DNA of 64,000 nt from Canna indica. Taxonomy: Eukaryota > Streptophyta > Magnoliopsida > Zingiberales > Cannaceae. The position numbers and the translations under genes were made by a program. The number at the start of each line of letters is the position of its first letter. The stretch's first letter is position 1. Of this stretch, positions 33,086 through 46,438 are shown piece by piece. The notes under the pieces are model-generated. The model searched no databases, was not told where the DNA came from, and saw nothing but the letters and a program-made list of their open reading frames with translations. Location of the stretch: assembly GCA_034359265.1 (NCBI GenBank), contig CP136893.1, forward strand, positions 44,465,501-44,529,500, in the 5' to 3' direction.

Positions 33086-34213
33086 AAGAACAACTCCTTC
33101 CCGCCTAAATTCTCTCCACTTCCTCAATTATTTATATTTGTTTTTACCCCACTTATATTTTTATTTTTATATCTCATAATTTTTAAATCTTCGACTTTAA
33201 TTTTCACATTAAACTACTCTAATTTTTCTCTAATTTAATTTTTAAAATTAATTTTCATATTAAATTAAATTCTAATTTTATTAATGGTGAATTTTATTTC
33301 CCTTCAATTAATCATGCTTAAATTTTAAAATTTTGAATTAAATTAATTACAATTTTAAAATTAATTTCCATATTAAATTAATTTTGAATTTTATTAATGG
33401 TGAATTTTATTTTCCCTTCAATTAATAATGCTTAATTTTTAAAATTTTTGAATTTAATTAATTACAAATGTTGTGAATTATTTATGAAATTTTGATTTAA
33501 AAAAACAAATTAAATCTTTGTTTCGAATTATATTATGTTTGCTCAATTAAACATGCATAATTTTAAATTTTATTAATTTCTATTTGGTTATAATCGAATT
33601 GATTATATCTACTTAATTTTCAAAATTTATATATTATATTATGCATATTTAATTTTAAATTTTATTTTCCTTCCGTATATATGCATGATTAATTAGAAAT
33701 TTTTCGAATCCATTAAATTAAACAGGTTTCACTTTCAATTAAGTATCGACTTTTATTCTTAAAAATATAATTCTTTTATAATATGATACTAATATGGTAA
33801 CCTATTTCTATAACTCTAGGTATACAAATATTTAAATTTAAAATTTTAATTTAATTTATTAAGAATATTAAATTATAGTTACAAATTTAATTTAACATTT
33901 AAATTAAAAATTAATTTACAATTTAAGTTTAAAATAATTATTTTTCTAAAATTTTAAAAATTTATTGTAAATCTAAATTTATATAATTTCAAATTGAAAT
34001 CATGTTAGAAAATATGAAAAATATCAAAAAAAAATCGATAGACTCTTCTATTTATATATAAAAATATATTAAAATATAAAAAAATAATTTAAACTTTTTT
34101 ATTTATAAAAACACAAAATATATAATAATATATTAAAATATAAAATTCAATTTTAAAATATTTTATTTTTAAAATCACATTTTAACCGTGCAAAGCACGG
34201 GTATTATAGCTAG
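32890..34213 (+). mobile_element. Short non-autonomous Helitron, 1324 bp
   Basis: The 5' end is TCTATATATATATATAAATA preceded by A. The 3' end has the hairpin CCGTGC-AAA-GCACGG (34186-34200), nine bases, then CTAG (34210-34213) followed by T. This fits Helitron structure and insertion between A and T without target duplication. A ~150-bp segment (aacaacttatttccgcctaaattctc...) at 32906-33040 is repeated at 33085-33230, behind a second TA-rich start near 33041. It is otherwise AT-rich with no coding region. Confidence 0.65.
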
Positions 34214-34214
34214 T

Positions 34215-36026
34215 TGAAAAAATAAATAGTGAAATCGAAATAAATGAGTACTATATGTCTATATATGGAGAGAGAGAAATTGCTTAATAATATTAATAAA
34301 TGAAAATAATTAAATATTATAATTTGAGTAGACTATGAAATAAATAATTCGTTATAATTATTTGAATATATAGATATTTGATGTAATTATCAGTACAAAT
34401 AGTTAGAATTATTAAAATAATATATTATAGAAAAAAATAGCATTAAACCAACTCAGACAACATAATATTATTTCATTTCACTTAAAAATATCTAAAATCA
34501 AAAAAATAAAAAATAAAATAAAAACACAATCAAATGTTATTAATTTCATTCAAATTATAGAATATAAAACTTAATTATCATGTAAATGATGAATACAAAC
34601 AAATGTACGAGATGAAAAAATTATTAAAAATAAAAATATCAAATCATTAATATTACAGTTATTGCAGCATGTGTTATTAATCTTGTATCAAAATTGTCGT
34701 TGTCGCCATCTTTATCATCGGCGATTATCATGAGCTCTTGCAATAACCTAATAAAAACGGTATAAGAATAATATTAAAAATCATCATAACACTTGGAAAA
34801 CTCAAATAAAATTAATCATAAATCTCAAACCACTATCATATAAAATATAATAGAAAAAAATAATATAGAAGAAACTCTAGTAAAAATTTTACCCTAATTA
34901 TCAACAAAAGCAAGAGTAAAGAGATGAAAAAACTTGTAGGAGGTATAAAAGAAACAAAAAAATATATAAAGGATACAAAATTTAGATCTATATTGATAAT
35001 TAAATTGAGAAATAAATATTAAATCGCACTAAATGTTACCGTTAAAGATTTTATTTTTTTGTTTAGAAATTGCACATTTCTGCATAATAAAAAAGAAATT
35101 TGTAATTAATATTTAATTAATATAAAATTTAAGGACACATATTAATGAAATGAAATTAATTGGATAGGAAAAGAAACAAAAAATATATGTATATATGAGG
35201 ATTACAAATTGTGGATCTAAATTGATAATTAAATTGAGAAATAAGTACTAAAAATACACTTAATGTTGTCATTAAATATATAAAAAATTTATGTTTAGAA
35301 ACCGCACATTTTTTACAATAAAAAAGAAAAAATTAATTAATGTTTGATATATAAATTTAATGACACGAAATAATGAAATGGAATTAAAATTGGCTTCATG
35401 ATGCGACATTCATCGGAATTCTGAAACTGCATATTTTTCTACAGTAAAAAAAGGAAAAGTAGAATTAAAAATAAATTCTTAATGTAAAAAGTGAAAATTT
35501 TTGCATAATAAGCATTATTTAAAAGAAAACCTAGATAATAAGCATTATTCTAGCCATCAAACTTCATAGTCTGCACAACATCAAGGAAAACAATTAATTC
35601 CCATAAGAATTAATGCAAGTCAATCTCAATAGTGCAAGAAAATACTCTGATAAAACCATACAATTTAGCAAATTGAACTATACATTAATGCATTGAATAA
35701 TGTACATGCCACAGAAAAGACATGAACAATGGAGGTTATCAGAAAGATAATGACACAACCTCATCGTCAAAATTGGCAAAGATTTCCTTTATCCCCGTAA
35801 CCACTGCAACCCTTTGGTTCTTCTCTTTGAGTTCCTCTATGGGTGCCTCATCATAGCTATTGTACTTGCTCACAATCCGGTTATCTCCTTCCTCCCCTCT
35901 GCCACCTGATCACAACAGTAGCAACGCAGCAGCAGCAAAGTAAACATCTTTCTCCACAATATGATCCTTTCGGCTTCAGAATTCCTCCCAGAAGTCCAAT
36001 GCCGGCACGAAAACAACATGTTCCAT
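34215..36026. other. AT-rich Helitron interior; one unrecognised frame fragment
   Basis: The stretch is mostly AT-rich and gene-free. At about 35,750-35,880 the minus strand holds an open stretch reading NRIVSKYNSYDEAPIEELKE followed by KNQRVAVVTG. It has coding-like composition but belongs to no family I recognise. It could be another captured exon. Confidence 0.35.
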
Positions 36027-36312
36027 CACTACGAAAAAAACAGAATTAGCTTTGCGGAAGAAAGATCAATGATGGAAACGGGGCATACTAGTTCTAAATC
36101 AGGGGTTGCCCCAAGATTGAACCTTGACCAAAGATTTTGAGCCTGCGACCGGGACATGGCTCGTTGTCGTTCTGGAGGATTATAGGAACTAGATGACCTT
36201 GGTCTTGTACAGGGCCTCCTCTACCGTTCTGCAGTTCCATTCTGTTGTTCCTTCGCCACCATGGGCTCCATCAACACCCCAGATTTCTTCAGCGGTCTCA
36301 TTCCACTATTTC

Positions 36313-36725
36313 TCAGCAGATCATGAGGCCGAGCAGATCCTTCACGATGTCATCGTCGGCCTTCTCCTCCTCTTTCCTCTCCTTTAGCAACCCGATCAAC
36401 CTTACCAAACTCTTCTTGATCTCCTTCTCCAATTTCCATGAGTTGGTGTTCTTCTTCGTCGGCAAGAACCTAGTAACATACCCACATGGAAGATTAGTAG
36501 GCCATGAGAGGCAGAGTGCGATCGTACCTGTTGCCAGGGATGAAGACCTTCCAAAAGGCCTCGTCGCCGAAGGCCTTCTGCTGGTTCTGCAGCTGGAACA
36601 AGGCCTGGTCATTATCATATCTCCTGCAAAGGCGGTCCGAGTGATGGCGTCTTTTGTCACCATCTGAAACCACTCCGACATGTCGATCTCCACCTCCTCG
36701 TCGGAGTCGAGTAACTTCTCACCAT
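36313..36725 (-). pseudogene. Cytochrome P450 (CYP72-clan-like) fragment, second copy
   Basis: On the minus strand EKLLDSDEEVEIDMSEWFQM and VTKDAITRTAF (C-helix side) run into a frameshift. The next frame gives QALFQLQNQQKAFGDEAFWK and VFIPGN, then a 58-bp GT-AG intron (36527-36470). After it come RFLPTKKNTNSWKLEKEIKK and KADDDIVKDLLGLM, and then a stop. Word order and intron position are those of CYP72-clan P450s. The last third overlaps the part-1 fragment at 31.4-31.7 kb and is very similar to it, so both descend from one captured gene. Haem and I-helix exons are absent here. Confidence 0.8.
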
Positions 36726-37250
36726 GCCCAACATCGTCTTCCCGATGAAATATATCAGCAGTTGAAATGGAAACTTCTTGCACCGGAGAGAGAGAGAGGA
36801 ACATTTACTCTTCTAATAAAGGATGAGAAAGAGAGAGTGATTAAAAAGTAACTGTAGGATTCTCCTGTAATAAAGTTTGAGGGAGAAAGAGGGATGGAAA
36901 AATAATTGGACCATTTACTCTTATGTAACCGCATGGAAACTCCCCCACGTTTTAAGTTGAAAAATAACTGTAGAGAGAGAAATTGAAAATTGGTCATGTA
37001 ATTAAGGCAAATGAACAGAAAAATAACTGCAGAGAGAGAAATTGAAAATTGGTCACGTAATTAAGGCAAATGAACAGGCGTGATTAAAAGTTGGTAACCT
37101 GATTTAGGCAAATAAATATACTCAATTAAGACAAATTAATGTATAAAGCAAAAAAATTCAAAAAATTCAGAAATTGCCACGTCAGCGAACTTTCTTTGAG
37201 AAAGTGCCACGTGATAGTTCTAAATCTTACTTATATATATATATAATTTT

Positions 37251-37270
37251 ATAAGTACCCATGTACTTAT
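37251..37270. repeat. Short palindrome at the truncated LARD edge
   Basis: ATAAGTAC-CCAT-GTACTTAT lies exactly where homology to the LARD LTR begins on the left. It may mark the deletion or recombination that removed the LTR end. Confidence 0.6.
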
Positions 37271-39818
37271 AAAATCTAAACCCGAATATATAGGACTCAA
37301 AGAGAAAAATAAAGAAAAAGACTTTTAACATGCGTACACATCCCCACGACCACGACACATCACGAGACCCGTTGTCCCTGCCGCCACCAGCTGCGCTACT
37401 CTGATCATGCTCAAGGGCTGAAAAAACAACAATAATATAAAGGGTAAGTCCAACTAGGTCTTAGTGACTAACATAATTTCCTGCAACCATGCTCAAAAAT
37501 CCAAACCAGCAGATATACATATGAATGTTATAAACCTAATGTTTCATAAGCAGAATTAGGTATGCCAAGGAATATAGATATACTCAGTGTAACCATGCAT
37601 CCATTTAAGCAACAACTAGCAAAAGCATATTAATAATCTTAACATGAGATAAATAACAATAAAATTATTAAACCATTCACACAAGCCACCCGAGTCGGTC
37701 GTCAGCGTGGTAGTACTGACGAGCTTCCTAGTCCAAGGACCCGTCGGTCCGATCATCTAGAGACCCGTCGGTCTATGAGTCGGGTGCTGATCACCTTTGT
37801 CTCAGCGTACTCCCCGCTCTTTCCCATCGGGGTCGGTCATCAGTGTGGCGGCTGACGAGCTTCCTGGTCCACATCCACAAGCACACTCAATCATCAATAA
37901 AGACAGCAGCAACCGAACCAAAGGAAAACATAACCATAGCCGTACATCGGCCCATATCACATCATATTCAATCTCAAGTATATATTCCAACAGGAATAAA
38001 TTTTCATTAGTATCAAGTTATTCCCTATTATACACTATGTCAATATGAGCAAATGAAACGTTAAAACGAGCAATGTAATTTAATAGTAGAAAGGTACTAT
38101 GCTTGACGTCTTATATTTATGTATGTAACCATTTTTCTCATTGTCATAATCATCTACTCATGGAGCCAATTAATTGACTTAAAGAATAGCCCTAATGGAA
38201 ACTCGGTTCTTTTCTCAATTTCCCTTATCTAAATCGCGATGTCCCAGGTTGTAAAATTAAAGGAATCGGTAAGTTCTAGAGGAATCTAAGCTCATAAATT
38301 TTCCCATCTATGTATCTACACCCCTCCACTCCCAACCGGGCCAAGTGACCCTTAGGACAGCTAAGGACACTCGGATACAACATCTTTCCTATAGGGGCAG
38401 CAAGTGTACGCCCAAGTGTTGTATAATTTCTCTATTATACACTATGTCAATATGAGCAAATGAAACGTTAAAACGAGCAATGTAATTTAATAGTAGAAAG
38501 GTACTATGCTTGACGTCTTATATTTATGTATGTAACCATTTTTCTCATTGTCATAATCATCTACTCATGGAGCCAATTAATTGACTTAAAGAATCGCCCT
38601 AATGGAAACTCGGTTCTTTTCTCAATTTCCCTTATCTAAATCGCGATGTCCTAGGTTGTAAAATTAAAGGAATTGGTAAGTTCTAGAGGAATCTAAGCTC
38701 ATAAATTTTCCCATCTATGTATCTACACCCCTCCACTCCCAACCAGGCCAAGTGACCCTTAGGACAGCTAAGGACACTCGGATACAATATCTTTCCTATA
38801 GGGGCAGCAAGTGTACACCCAAGTGTTGTATAATTTCTCTAAGGCAACATGGAAATCTATACATATTAGGATGTATCTAAGAGGACAACAAGTATAGTTC
38901 CATATAATAATTATATTTCCTAAGTAAACTGTCAAGGATACAAGAAATTATCAAGATCTTCAACAATAGAGGGATGAGGGCAGCGGCACCCAGAAACAAG
39001 GTTGATACATGCGGCAATAAGAATCAAGGCAAAAAGGAACATAGATTTTCTTATAAATACATCCTGTAATGTAATATTCAAGACTCATCATCATCAAGGA
39101 GGATCCTCAACAGTTTATAGAAAAGAAAATCTTCAAAGGAGGGAGGTGGCGCACACCCAGTCGAGCAGACTGGATCATGCAGCTCCTCATTCAATCAAGC
39201 TTTTTGGCAACAAATTATTGACGATGATAATAACCCATACTTCCCGATTCAAGGTCAAAAAGATTCGTCAAGGAGACACACGGAGAATCAAGAACACGGG
39301 GGAAGCGGCGGCGTGAATCGAAGAGCAAGAAAGGAAGGTTAAATCACTCACAGTTTTTGCAGGAAAGGGAAAGGGGAGGATGCTATTGTGGTTCCTCGAC
39401 TCTTGATTCTGATGAAATCGACAACTCCGGCCACCAACTGCCCTCTTCCTCACGTGTCGTCGCTGCCCTTCTCGCCAAGTCGAGCGCTGTGCGGTTTCCC
39501 CCAGCCACATAGCTCACTTTAATAGATTGGGGTTTATTTTAAACCCCAATTTACACTTTTACCACCCGACTTTTTAGACCCGCTTAAAATCTATTTTAAG
39601 TCCGATTCGGATTCCGATTGAACCGTTGAGTTCGTCTCAAGGTCTAGTCTCATCATGACATGCCAATTTGCAGAAATAATAATTAAAATAAAATTCTTGA
39701 TTTTTCCTAAATTAAAACTTACCAAATTCTGCCCCGAAACTCCGCTAACTCGCTCAATTTAAGTCATCGCTTTCCTGCTATGCAACCGAATAAATTTAAT
39801 CAAATTTTGGTTATCACA
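37271..39818 (-). repeat. LARD 3' LTR, outer end truncated
   Basis: On the minus strand it starts TGTGATAACCAAAATTTG at 39818. It matches 43548-45304 and 54387-54530 of the other LTR. It lacks the TGTCACACCCC end. It alone retains the ~300 bp (about 39,378-39,675) that is missing from the right LTR at the nested insertion. It holds a 407-bp tandem duplication. Confidence 0.85.
38025..38838. repeat. 407-bp tandem duplication in the LARD 3' LTR
   Basis: Units 38025-38431 and 38432-38838 (start ctattatacactatgtcaat) are nearly identical, differing at a few sites such as aatagccc/aatcgccc. The 5' LTR has a single copy of this segment, so the duplication arose after or during insertion. Confidence 0.9.
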
Positions 39819-42800
39819 ATCTTCCCCCTTTAAAGAAAATTCATCCTCGAATTTTGAGGTAAACTATAGGCTCAACAAATCATGGAACTTGAATGAGCAT
39901 TAGCTATGCATAAATGCACCAAGGAGACTACTCGAGTGGTTAGGCATTTTGCCAACCCGCACAGGTGTACATGCTGCCATAACTAGGCCCGACATATACC
40001 TGGTCTCAATTCTGTGCCACACACCATACCACCCCAAAACCATCGCAAAATAACCAAACATGCTTACAAAAAATTTTCCCACATCAACGCCCAATGAACA
40101 GATAAATTTCAGTATTTCATGGTGCCTCAAACATAAGTTTCAGCACTCAATATAAGCTCGGAAACATAAATTTCAGCCTAGTAATATGCACACTTCACTG
40201 CTTCTTTCATACTCATAGTTTGGTATTCCTCAACACAGTCAAAATACTCATCGCAAGAAATAATTTCAGCATGCTATTTCTGCATGAACACTAAAAATTC
40301 AGCATGTAAGTTTACTCTTAGCATATTGAAATTTTGGCATGCATAAACTACATAACCATGCATACACAAAACTGAAATTTAAACACCCAATTAGAGAAAT
40401 AAAAGTTGGAAACAAATACTACATCGGCTCATAATTCAATCCTGATCCCTACATCAAAGCTCCATCAAATGGAAGATGGGCAATAGTTCAATAACCACAC
40501 AACAGTACAACATAAAAAAAAAATATCAAAGACATTAGTTATTCTGCCTAACAAAATAGAGTCTATAAAATAAGCTCTTCCGCCACCTCCAAAAATGGGT
40601 CACATTGTCCATTGAACATACAATATCCCATCTACTGCATTAAAATATTGATTGTCCATGACGATGACCTACATCACCGAGATGAGATACTAAAGATTGA
40701 GCGACTCTAAAATAGATAACATTTTTCACTACTAAAACCAATAACATGAGTTGCCTTCTCGAAGAAACCTACCAACTCACATAATTCCTTAGACTCAACA
40801 CAATGAATTTGATTGAATGCAAACTTGTGAGCTACACAAGGTCACAAATAATGGTGTAAGGTGAAATCTGATTCCTATACAACTATTCTACTTTGACATT
40901 TTGGTGATTGTAGGAACTTCATCAAAAAAAACCACCTGAGTAATCTGCTACACCTCACCCAACAGTTAACTAACTTTTTTTTTTTTTTTTTCTTTACCTT
41001 AGTTGTAAGTGCTTCACTACCACTCATCCGGCAGTACCACACATATCATAATGTTTAACTTGCATAACACAAACATTAATCAAGGACATTGCAACTCCTA
41101 AAGGTCCGAAAGGTTTTACCTCAGATAATCCAAGAAACCTCCATCTAACTTAAATATTGAGAAGAAAAATGAGTTATTTCTATGTTGGCACTAACAATAT
41201 AGGAATCTTTGCAATAACAATAAACATAATGCAACCTGCTGCAAAAGAAAAACTAGTAGTGATGCTATAGTTTTATGAATGTGCCCAACTTGCACAGAAG
41301 ATACAGATCCATAACGCATGTGGAATCCTTGTGTGAACTGCGTGTATTGCCGAGTATTTGCATTGAATTGGACTGTAGGAAGGGTAGGAAAATTAGCGGC
41401 AACCGTTGAGGATGCGCCACTAATGTTAGCTCCTTACAACTATCACTAGCAGCACTATTCTTTTATACTGAATCATACTACAACCAATATGAATCTGATT
41501 TAAACTGGCTTTTGCTAATGCAGTTATGCAGTTATTTGTGATCATCTACCTTATGTGAACCAGCACATCTACAGGTAAGAAGGTAATTACTAGAGGATCA
41601 TAAATTCATTTACCCACATATTTTCTTTATGCTTTATCATGAAAGATTTTACTGAAATGAACACACTAGTCTCTCTTCTACACAACCAAAACTGTGTGGC
41701 AATTTCTATATATTAAACCGCAAAACCTTAATGCATTCACCAATGGAAGTTGAAGTAAGAAATTTAACTTACATTTGTTATGCAAGCAAATTTGAAGATA
41801 TCTTTGCATTAATAATGACTATAGCTAGTGAAGCTAGTCAATATAATGACAGATTTGTTTAATAATCCTTCAAGTGCATATCATGCCATGTCAAACAAAC
41901 ATAGGCTTTGTGGTTAGCAACACAGCTTCTTTATAAATTCCATAATCAAAATCTCCATCTTAGTACATGCCCTTTAATATTCCACATCTATCTCAAACAG
42001 TAATTTCATCTCGATCTTTGGCCTATATATATGTCAGTTTATTATCTAGGTATTCATCTTAGAATAACCATATGTAGGTAAGGTTTCAGGAGCTTATTAT
42101 ACCTGATTATTAGGGGTGCAACTTTAATAGAAATCAGGTTTGCTAAGGACTTCCTGTTTTTGAAAAAAAAAAAAACAATACCCGACCAAATGAATTCAGG
42201 TTATGAAAAAAAATATAAAAAGCAAAACCGACCAAAATTCAGCACACCTCAAGAAACTCAACACTACTACTCATTATTGGGCGTTCTGGTTCCGGAAGCA
42301 GTGCTAGATGATCAAACCAATTATCAAGATTCAAGAAGAATATGAGCTTTATCAACTATCAATTGCATCCAGGCTTCTCATTTGTTTCTCATCCTGACAA
42401 TTTACAGCATAAATTTTTTCCTGTTGGAATATCTAATTTTATGCATGTAAAGGATTAGAAGATCTTTGCAAGTGATGATGTCATTGATGTCATTGGAATG
42501 TCTAATATTCTCAAAGTGGTCCTTTTGATGGTTCATGGAATATGCAGAATATTGGACTCCAATTGGCCTGGATCCTGCTTTTTTGTGGTATGCACCAATG
42601 GACAGTTGAACCAACATACTCAACAATGATTGAATAAATACACATGCCGACCAAAAGATGAATGAAACAACATTGATGTACCTCTTACAACTTTATAATT
42701 TAGTTCCTATGCAAGCAGCCATGTTCAAAGGGGAAATCATCCTCCTATAGAAGCCATATAGGATGTTTCCTCAAACTGATTACATGACCTTAGTGGACCT

Positions 42801-43306
42801 TAGTGGGATCTAAAATGCTTGCAAGTGTTGTCGTCCTTGAAGGGAAAGGACAATGGAAGCATGTTGGTGCAGTAATACAAATTATATAGGACGTGTTTCT
42901 TATGCCCCCTAATGGCCGATCAACATCACATAAGGTCATGGGGCTGCCCCCCCCTAATGGCCGATCACCCTAGGAGGCTTCTCCTCCGAAAGAATTTGGG
43001 ATTCGAATTTAGCATGAAATTCTAGAGTTGACATATCCTTTACTTGATTAACTTAAACTAAGGAAATAACCATATTAGAACCACTCACATAGCATCATCA
43101 TGTGCCTTCATATCTAAAAGTAAGAAGAACGACATCCACACAATTTAATATATAATTAACCAAGATTTGTAACTTAAATACGTACCGTCGCTAGTGCACA
43201 GGTTTAGCCGTCGATCTCGTGACCAGGACATACCATATTTAGACACGCTAGCAATGCCCTATATGATACCTAAAGTCCTATTGTCGTACCCGCTCTGATA
43301 CCACAT
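39819..43306 (-). mobile_element. LARD internal region, non-coding
   Basis: This is 3.5 kb between polypurine tract and PBS. The longest frames are under 80 codons and match nothing I know. It keeps the ttcgaggatgaatttt signature next to the polypurine tract and the leader next to the PBS, both shared with coding Del-like elements, so the termini derive from such an element while the coding part was lost or replaced. Confidence 0.7.
43292..43303 (-). promoter_or_regulatory. LARD primer-binding site
   Basis: The minus strand reads TGGTATCAGAGC, complementary to initiator Met-tRNA, three bases from the 5' LTR end at 43307, as in the element at the left end of the window. Confidence 0.85.
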
Positions 43307-45304
43307 TGTCACACCCCAAACCCGGTATGACCGGCTAGAGTACAACAAGTACCCCGAAGCCTAACCCAACCAAATAACCAGATAAGACATCAACCTAAAC
43401 AGTTTATAAAACCCGACACGATTGCGGAAAACATAAATCGAGTAAGATTGAGTTTTCAAACCATATAGTTGAATAATAACGAATGTTCAAATTCTTTTTC
43501 AAGATCAAGTTAAAAATGAATATTTCTCTCAACATCAACAATGCGGAAATAAATCTAAACCCGAATCTACATGACTCAAAGAGAAAAATAAAGAAAAAGA
43601 CTCTGAACATGGGTATACATCCCCACGACCACGACACATCACGAGACCCGCTGTCCCTGCCGCCACCAGCTGCGCTACTCCGATCATGCTCAAGGGCTGA
43701 AAAAAATAACAATAATATAAAGGGTAAGTCCAACTAGGACTTAGTGAGTGACATAATCTCCTGCAACCATGCTCAAAAATCCAAACCAGCAGATATACAT
43801 ATGAATGTTATAAACCTAATTTTCATAAGCAGAATTAGGTATGCCAAGGAATATAGATATACTCAGTGTAACCATGCATCTATTTAAGCAACAACTCGCA
43901 AGAGCATATTACTAATCCTGACATGAGATAAATAACAATAAAATTATTAAACCATTCACACAAGCCACCCGAATCGGTCGTCAGCGTGGCAGTAATGACG
44001 AGCTTCTCGGTCCAAGGACGCGTCGGTCAGGGACCCTTCGGTCCGATCATCTAGAGACCCGTCGATCTATGAGTCGGGCGCTGATCACCTTTGTCTCAGC
44101 GTACTCCCCGCTCTTTGCCATCGGGGTCGGTCGTCAGTGTGGCGGCTGACGAGCTTCCCGGTCCACATCCACAAGCACACTCAATTATCAATAAAGTGAG
44201 CAGCAACCAAAGCAAAGGAAAACATAACCATAGCCATACATCGGCCCATATCACATCATATTCAATCTCAAGTATATAATCCAGCAGGAATAAATTTTCA
44301 TTAGTATCAAGTTATTCCCTATTATACACTATGTCAATATGAGCAAATAAAACGTTAAAACAAGCAATGTAATTTAATAGTAGAAAGGTACTATGCTTGA
44401 CGTCTTATATTTATGCATGTAACCATTTTTCTCATCGCCATAATCATCTACTCATGGAGCCAATTAAATGACTTAAAGAATCGCCCTAATGGAAACTCGG
44501 TTCTTTTCTCAATTTCCCTTATCTAAATCGCGATGTCCCAGGTTGTAAAATTAAAGGAATTGGTAAGTTCTAGAGGAATCTAAGCTCATAAATTTTCCCA
44601 TCTATGTATCTACACCCCTCCACTCCCAACTGGGCCAAGTGACCCTTAGGACAGCTAAGGACACTCGGATACAACATCTTTCCTATAGGGGCAGCAAGTG
44701 TACACCCAAGTGTTGTATAATTTCTCTAAGGCAACATGGAAATCTATACATATTAGGATGTATCTAAGAGGAAAACAAGTATAGTTCATATTAGGATGTA
44801 TCTAAGAGGAAAACAAGTATAGTTCCATATAATAATTATATTTTTCTAAATAAACTGTCAAGGATACAAGAAATTATCAAGATCTTCAACAATAGAGGGA
44901 TGAGGGCAGCGGCACCCAAAAACAAGGTTGATACATGCGGCAATACGAATCAAGGCAAAAAGGAACAAAGATTTCCTTATAAATACATCCTGTAATGTAA
45001 GATTCAAGACTCATCATCATCAAGGAGGATCCTCAATAGTTTATAGAGAAGAAAATCTTCAAAGCAGGGAGGTGGCGCACACCCAGTCGAGCAGACTGGA
45101 CCATGCGGCTCCTCCTTCAATCAAGCTTTTTGGCAACAAATTATTGACGACGGTAATAACCCATACTTCCCGATTCAAGGTCCAAAAGATTCATCAAGGA
45201 GACACACGGAGAATCAAGAACAGGGGGAGGCGGCGGCGTGAATCGAAGAGCAAGGAAGGAAGGTTAAATCACTCACAATTTTTGTAGGAAAGGGAAAGGG
45301 GAGG
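43307..45304 (-). repeat. LARD 5' LTR, main part
   Basis: It runs from the TGTCACACCCC end to the break at 45304 (after aaaggggagga). A local 38-bp duplication (aggatgtatctaagagg..) lies at about 44,753-44,828 and is single in the other LTR. Homology then resumes at 54387, beyond the nested Del-like element and CACTA B. Confidence 0.85.
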
Positions 45305-45710
45305 AGAATGCGATGAGGGAGACGTATCCTTATAGTTTTGATTCCTTGGTGAGTTTTTCTACCCTAAATTTGAGGACGAATTTTCATTAAGGGAGGAGGA
45401 TTGTTATATCCGTAAATTTTATATAATTTAATTTAATCATTTTCAGCCGGACGATGTGGACGCGCATTGGAAGAAGTGCCGGATAATGTGAATTAAGGTG
45501 GGGCCTTAAACGTGTTTAGTGTTTTATTTTATTTATTTTAGGTTTTGAATTATTAGATGAGTCGAGTCCGACGACTCGATCGAAACCTAATTTGGTTAAG
45601 TGTGGGTCGAGTTGGGTTGAATCGTAAAACTAAATAAATAAATATATATATATAGGGAGTAAGTTTGAGTGAGGGGTAGAATTGTATTTTTTTTAAAAAG
45701 GGTTTATTTG

Positions 45711-46004
45711 CACTACTAGAAATTAGGTCTTCAGCAACGGCCGCTCGAGCCGTTGCTATTTGCAACGGCATTCTTACGGCCGCCCGAGCCGTTGCAGATA
45801 TTTGTATCTGCAATGGCGTTCTAACGGAAACCCGAGCCGTTGCTGATTATTTTAATTATCAGCAACGGCTTTCTGACGGAAAGGCGAGCCGTTGCTGATA
45901 TTTTAATTATCAGCAACGGCTTGCTAACGGACAAGTGAGCCGTTGCTGATGATAACTTATTAGCAACGGCTTTCTAACGGGCGAGTGAGCCGTTGCTGAT
46001 AAGT
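45711..46004. repeat. 5' subterminal repeats, CACTA B
   Basis: Alternating CAGCAACGGC and GCCGTTGCTG copies occur every ~30-60 bp up to the TATA box. They mirror 21316-21615 in A and are the likely TNPA-type binding zone. Confidence 0.8.
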
Positions 46005-46005
46005 T

Positions 46006-46154
46006 TATATAGGGCACACTCTCGCGCCCGGCCCTTCTTCCTCCCGCTGCTGCCGCTCCTGCCGACGCCTCTCGCCGTCGCTGCTGCCGACGCCGACGAA
46101 GCCGACGAAGCCGACGACGCCTCTTCCTCCTCCCGCTGCTGCCGACTTGTTCAG
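46006..46154 (+). promoter_or_regulatory. Promoter and leader exon of CACTA B
   Basis: TATATA (46006-46011) is followed by GGGCACACTCTCGCGCCCGG, a GC-rich leader, and the donor CTTGTTCAG|GTATGT at 46154/46155. The same order exists in A. The acceptor before the transposase ATG at 47197 was not resolved, so the leader intron length is unknown. Confidence 0.6.
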
Positions 46155-46438
46155 GTATGTTGATCGGCCGGCCGTCTCTTCCCTGCGGCCGGCGAGAATC
46201 AATCCGACCAAAACCCTATTTCTAGGGTTTCGGCCGGCGGCGGGCGGCCGATGGCCACCGCCGGACCTTCTACAGTGGCCGGACAGTGTGTCCGGCCACT
46301 GTACGCCGGCGCCGGAGGGTGGACTCCGGCGCCGGAATTTATAATTATATATATATATTTTATTTTGTTTGATAATTGTTAATTAATTGTTTAGATTAAT
46401 TATTTAGTTTGTTAGATTAATTATTAGGGTTTAGATTA

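Larger units (their letters stand above)
32552..37250 (-). mobile_element. Helitron-like element H5 with a P450 fragment
   Basis: The left end (minus-strand 3' end) reads CAACGTTTTCGACTAA and then TC of H4. Its hairpin is degenerate compared with 10,071. The interior next to it is nearly the same as at 10,100-10,215 (agaataataataaatat). The right end carries the family's 5' features: a GA-rich zone at 36785-36850, gccacgtcagc and gtgccacgtg at 37178-37215, and tatatatatata at 37232-37243. It holds a second Helitron (32890-34213) and P450 fragment 2. Boundaries are inferred. Confidence 0.4.

Noticed and set aside
36027..36060. CACTACGAAAAAAACAGAATT as a CACTA left end
   Set aside because: No matching inverted end, no subterminal repeats and no TSD partner nearby. 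At best a lone remnant.
39900..40130. 76-residue frame in the LARD interior
   Set aside because: Short, no recognised domain, no sign of expression signals. Consistent with chance in a 3.5 kb non-coding interior.
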